A stretch of 64,000 nucleotides of DNA from Sphingomonas taxi (lineage in GTDB: Bacteria > Pseudomonadota > Alphaproteobacteria > Sphingomonadales > Sphingomonadaceae). The stretch's first letter is position 1. Each line of letters opens with the position of its first letter. Under the pieces are notes generated by a model. The model did not search any database. It saw only the letters and a program-made list of their open reading frames with translations, and was not told where the DNA came from. This document shows, piece after piece, positions 61,791 to 64,000 of the stretch. The position numbers and the translations under genes were made by a program. Location: the NCBI GenBank assembly GCA_003243195.1, contig QFQI01000012.1, positions 16,834 through 80,833 on the forward strand. Direction: 5' to 3'.

Positions 61791-62501
61791 TCACGACGCG
61801 CGTGCCTTCGCCACGGCTTCCTGCAGCCGCTCGATCGGCAGCGCGCCGCTCAGCACCTGGTCGCCGACGACCCAGGCGGGCGTCCCGGTCACGCCCAGCT
61901 TCGCGGCGAGCTCCAGGTTCTCGCGCAGCACCGCATCGGCGTCGGCGGGTATGTGCGACAGGTCGACCCCGCTCGCCTTCGCCGCCTGCGCGATCGTCGC
62001 GTCGCTGACCGGACCGGCGGCGTAGAGCGCATCATGGAACGGCTTGAAGCGGTTCTGCGCCGCCGCCGCCAGCGATGCGCGCGCGGCGGCGCGGCTGCTG
62101 TCGGCCAGCACGGGCAGTTCCTTGAAGACGACGCGCAGGTTCCTGTCCTGTGCCACCAGCTTTTCGATCGTCGGCAGGCTCGCGCGGCAGAAGCCGCAAT
62201 TATAGTCGTAATATTCGACCAGCGTCACGTCCCCGCGCGGGTTGCCGATCCACGCGCCGGCATACGGCTCCTCGATCCGGCCACGATGGCCCGACACCGC
62301 GCGCGCCGACTCGCGCTGTTGCAGCCGCTCCATCGCCTCCGGGATCAGCTCGGGATGCGCCAGCACATAGTCGCGCACGACGCGGCCGACGCGCGCGTCG
62401 TCCATCGCCGCAGCGGGCGCGAGGCGGTCGGCCAGCCACATGCCACCCGCGCCGAACAACAGGCCGATCGCGACCAGCCCCAATACCATCAACCGGTTCA
62501 A
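61791..62501 (-). CDS. DsbA-family thiol-disulfide oxidoreductase
   Basis: This 236-residue protein is anchored by an N-terminal segment (LGLVAIGLLFGAGGMWLA). Its thioredoxin fold has CGFC in EYYDYNCGFCRASLP and a cis-proline in GVTGTPAWVVG. It probably forms or isomerises disulfides in the periplasm. A TTG start at 62501 overlaps the M48 stop by 4 nt (TTGA). An ATG at 62489 is also possible. Confidence 0.9.
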   Translation of the reverse strand: MNRLMVLGLVAIGLLFGAGGMWLADRLAPAAAMDDARVGRVVRDYVLAHPELIPEAMERLQQRESARAVSGHRGRIEEPYAGAWIGNPRGDVTLVEYYDYNCGFCRASLPTIEKLVAQDRNLRVVFKELPVLADSSRAAARASLAAAAQNRFKPFHDALYAAGPVSDATIAQAAKASGVDLSHIPADADAVLRENLELAAKLGVTGTPAWVVGDQVLSGALPIERLQEAVAKARAS

Positions 62502-63871
62502 CGCCGCTTCTTCTTTCCGTTCTTGTCGAGACCGTTCTGCGCGGTCATCGCGATGTCCTGTGCGCGGATCCAGTCCGGCGTGTTCTTCGGGATGCCGGCC
62601 ATGGCGTAGCGTGCGCGATCGGCGGCGGTGCGGTCGTCGCCCATCATGCTGGCGCGTTCCGCACTGGCGAGCGCGGCGCGCGCCTCGTCGCCGGTCAGTT
62701 CATAGGCGGTGCCAAGCTGGAACCACGCGAACGGATTCTCGTCGTCGCGCGCCACCGCGCCGCGCAGCACGCGCTTGGCCTCGTCGTAGTTCGCCGCATC
62801 CTCGGTCGCGATGAGCGCGTGACCGTAGGTGGTGGCGATCAGCGGGTCGGAGCGCGACCCCTCCGTCGCGCGCTTCAACGGGGCGAGCGCCAGCTTCGGC
62901 TTGCCCGCCTCCAGCAGGATCTGGCCCATGATCTCCTGGAAATACGGATCATCCGGGGCGTGCGCGACCAGCGCCTCCGCCTCGGCATCGGCCTTTTGCG
63001 GGTAACCCGCGCGATGCCAGGCATAGGCGCGCGCATAATGCGCATCGAGCGACTGGTCGCTGTCGGGATATTTCTGCAACGCCTGCGGCGGCGGCAGCAG
63101 ATAGCCGTCCAGCTTCGCCTTCACGCGGCGGAAGCGTTCCTCCAGCGCGGGGTCGAGCGGCTTGCCCCATGATTTCGACGCCTGAAGATCGCCGGTCAGC
63201 GTCGCGACGCGCGTGCCGGACAGCGGGTGCGACTGCATGAATGGATCGATGTTCTTGGTGCCATAGCGGAATTCCTGCTGCTGGAGCTTCTTGAAGAATT
63301 CTAGCATCCCGCGTCCGGTGATGCCGGCCGTGTCGAGGTAGCGGACCGCCGATGCGTCCGCCGTCGCCTCCTGTACGCGGTTGAAGGCGAGGTACTTGCC
63401 CATCGCGGCCTGCTGACCGGCGGCGAGGATTCCCGCGCCGGCCTCGCCCCCGCCCGCCGCCATCGCGGCCAGCCCCAGCACCATCGACAGCAGGTAGATG
63501 CCCATCGCCGGGCGCTGCCCCTCGCTGCTGGTGATGACATGGCCGTCGGCGATGTGGCCCAGCTCGTGCGCGATCACGCCCTGCACCTGATTGGCGTTGT
63601 CGGCGGCCTGGATCAGCCCGGAATGGATGTAGACCGTCTGCCCGCCGACCACGAAGGCGTTGATCGAATCGTCGTTGATGAGCGCGAACGACACGTCCGC
63701 CGGGCGCAGGCCGGCGGCGGTGACGATCGGCGCCGACATGTCGCGGAACAGCGCCTCCGTCTCCGCATCGCGCAGGATCGACTGCGCCTGCGCCGGCTGG
63801 GCGAGCAGCAGGATCGCGGTCGCGACGGCGGCGATCAGGCGCCTCACGCGCCGCGACCCCGCCACCGCCAT
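62498..63871 (-). CDS. M48-family metallopeptidase with TPR repeats (BepA-like)
   Basis: This 457-residue periplasmic zinc protease has a signal peptide (IAAVATAILLLAQPAQAQ). The zinc motif is VIAHELGHIADGH, and the third ligand lies in QEATADASAVRYL. TPR-like helices fill the second half (YQ/A-rich repeats such as EIMGQILLEAGKPKLALAPLKRA). It resembles BepA/YfgC, which maintains outer-membrane proteins. It precedes the DsbA-like gene by translational overlap. The 129 bp to the window end hold no gene. Confidence 0.92.
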   Translation of the reverse strand: MAVAGSRRVRRLIAAVATAILLLAQPAQAQSILRDAETEALFRDMSAPIVTAAGLRPADVSFALINDDSINAFVVGGQTVYIHSGLIQAADNANQVQGVIAHELGHIADGHVITSSEGQRPAMGIYLLSMVLGLAAMAAGGGEAGAGILAAGQQAAMGKYLAFNRVQEATADASAVRYLDTAGITGRGMLEFFKKLQQQEFRYGTKNIDPFMQSHPLSGTRVATLTGDLQASKSWGKPLDPALEERFRRVKAKLDGYLLPPPQALQKYPDSDQSLDAHYARAYAWHRAGYPQKADAEAEALVAHAPDDPYFQEIMGQILLEAGKPKLALAPLKRATEGSRSDPLIATTYGHALIATEDAANYDEAKRVLRGAVARDDENPFAWFQLGTAYELTGDEARAALASAERASMMGDDRTAADRARYAMAGIPKNTPDWIRAQDIAMTAQNGLDKNGKKKRR

Positions 63872-64000
63872 CCGTCCGCGATCGTCGCGTCGCGACGTCG
63901 GCGCGGATGAAGACGATCGGGGGACGGGCGAGGGGGCGCGAGCGACGGCATCGGCCGGGCGTCTGCGACGGTCGCGCTGAACCGCCGCTGAAGCCCGGCC

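Overview
The window comes from a high-GC alphaproteobacterium, most likely Sphingomonas or a close sphingomonad. Four features point there: a PEP-CTERM anchor of the PEPATW type, a large TonB-dependent receptor, DUF3297 and DUF2490 genes, and dense codon use with very long antisense open frames. No rRNA, tRNA, CRISPR array or insertion sequence was recognised by eye.

The left third (1 to about 19,900) is a genome-defence island that runs off the left edge. It starts with a 5'-truncated mcrB overlapping mcrC. A gene whose core resembles MobA/MobL-type HUH relaxases follows, with five exact-length 16-residue repeats in its tail. On the minus strand lies a four-gene restriction-modification cluster: SNF2-type helicase, DUF4391 protein, type III-like methyltransferase (Mod) and type III-like restriction helicase-nuclease (Res). 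An AT-richer insertion-like stretch splits it between DUF4391 and mod. Divergent from the helicase is a tightly overlapping plus-strand operon of four genes: a phosphoribosyltransferase-like protein, an ORC/CDC6-like P-loop ATPase, a protein I cannot assign, and an NPPF-type DNA methyltransferase. It ends in a clear rho-independent terminator at 19,881. This operon is the best candidate in the window for a poorly described defence system.

From about 20,180 onward the window is ordinary chromosome. It holds a c-di-GMP pair (HD-GYP phosphodiesterase and GGDEF cyclase), a divergent DapF-like epimerase beside an NRAMP metal transporter, an XpaC/TelA pair, typA, a DUF2490 protein, a HAD hydrolase and a TonB receptor. 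Next come small envelope proteins, a CAP-domain protein, an L,D-transpeptidase coupled to a PEP-CTERM protein, a LysR regulator and an M1 aminopeptidase.

The 41 to 48 kb block is all minus strand: marR, a NodT-type outer-membrane factor, an EmrA-type adaptor, an EmrB-type MFS pump, then kynU and kynA (tryptophan to kynurenine to anthranilate). A strong inverted repeat precedes marR and is a plausible operator. The rest carries an M16 peptidase, a Dabb protein, a DUF3857/transglutaminase protein, purK-purE, a luciferase-like oxidoreductase, a HAD nucleotidase coupled to dapD, glpX, a CPBP membrane protease-like protein, an ABC-2 exporter, a DsbA-like protein and an M48 protease.

All functional calls rest on motifs and family resemblance read directly from the sequence. 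No database search was run.
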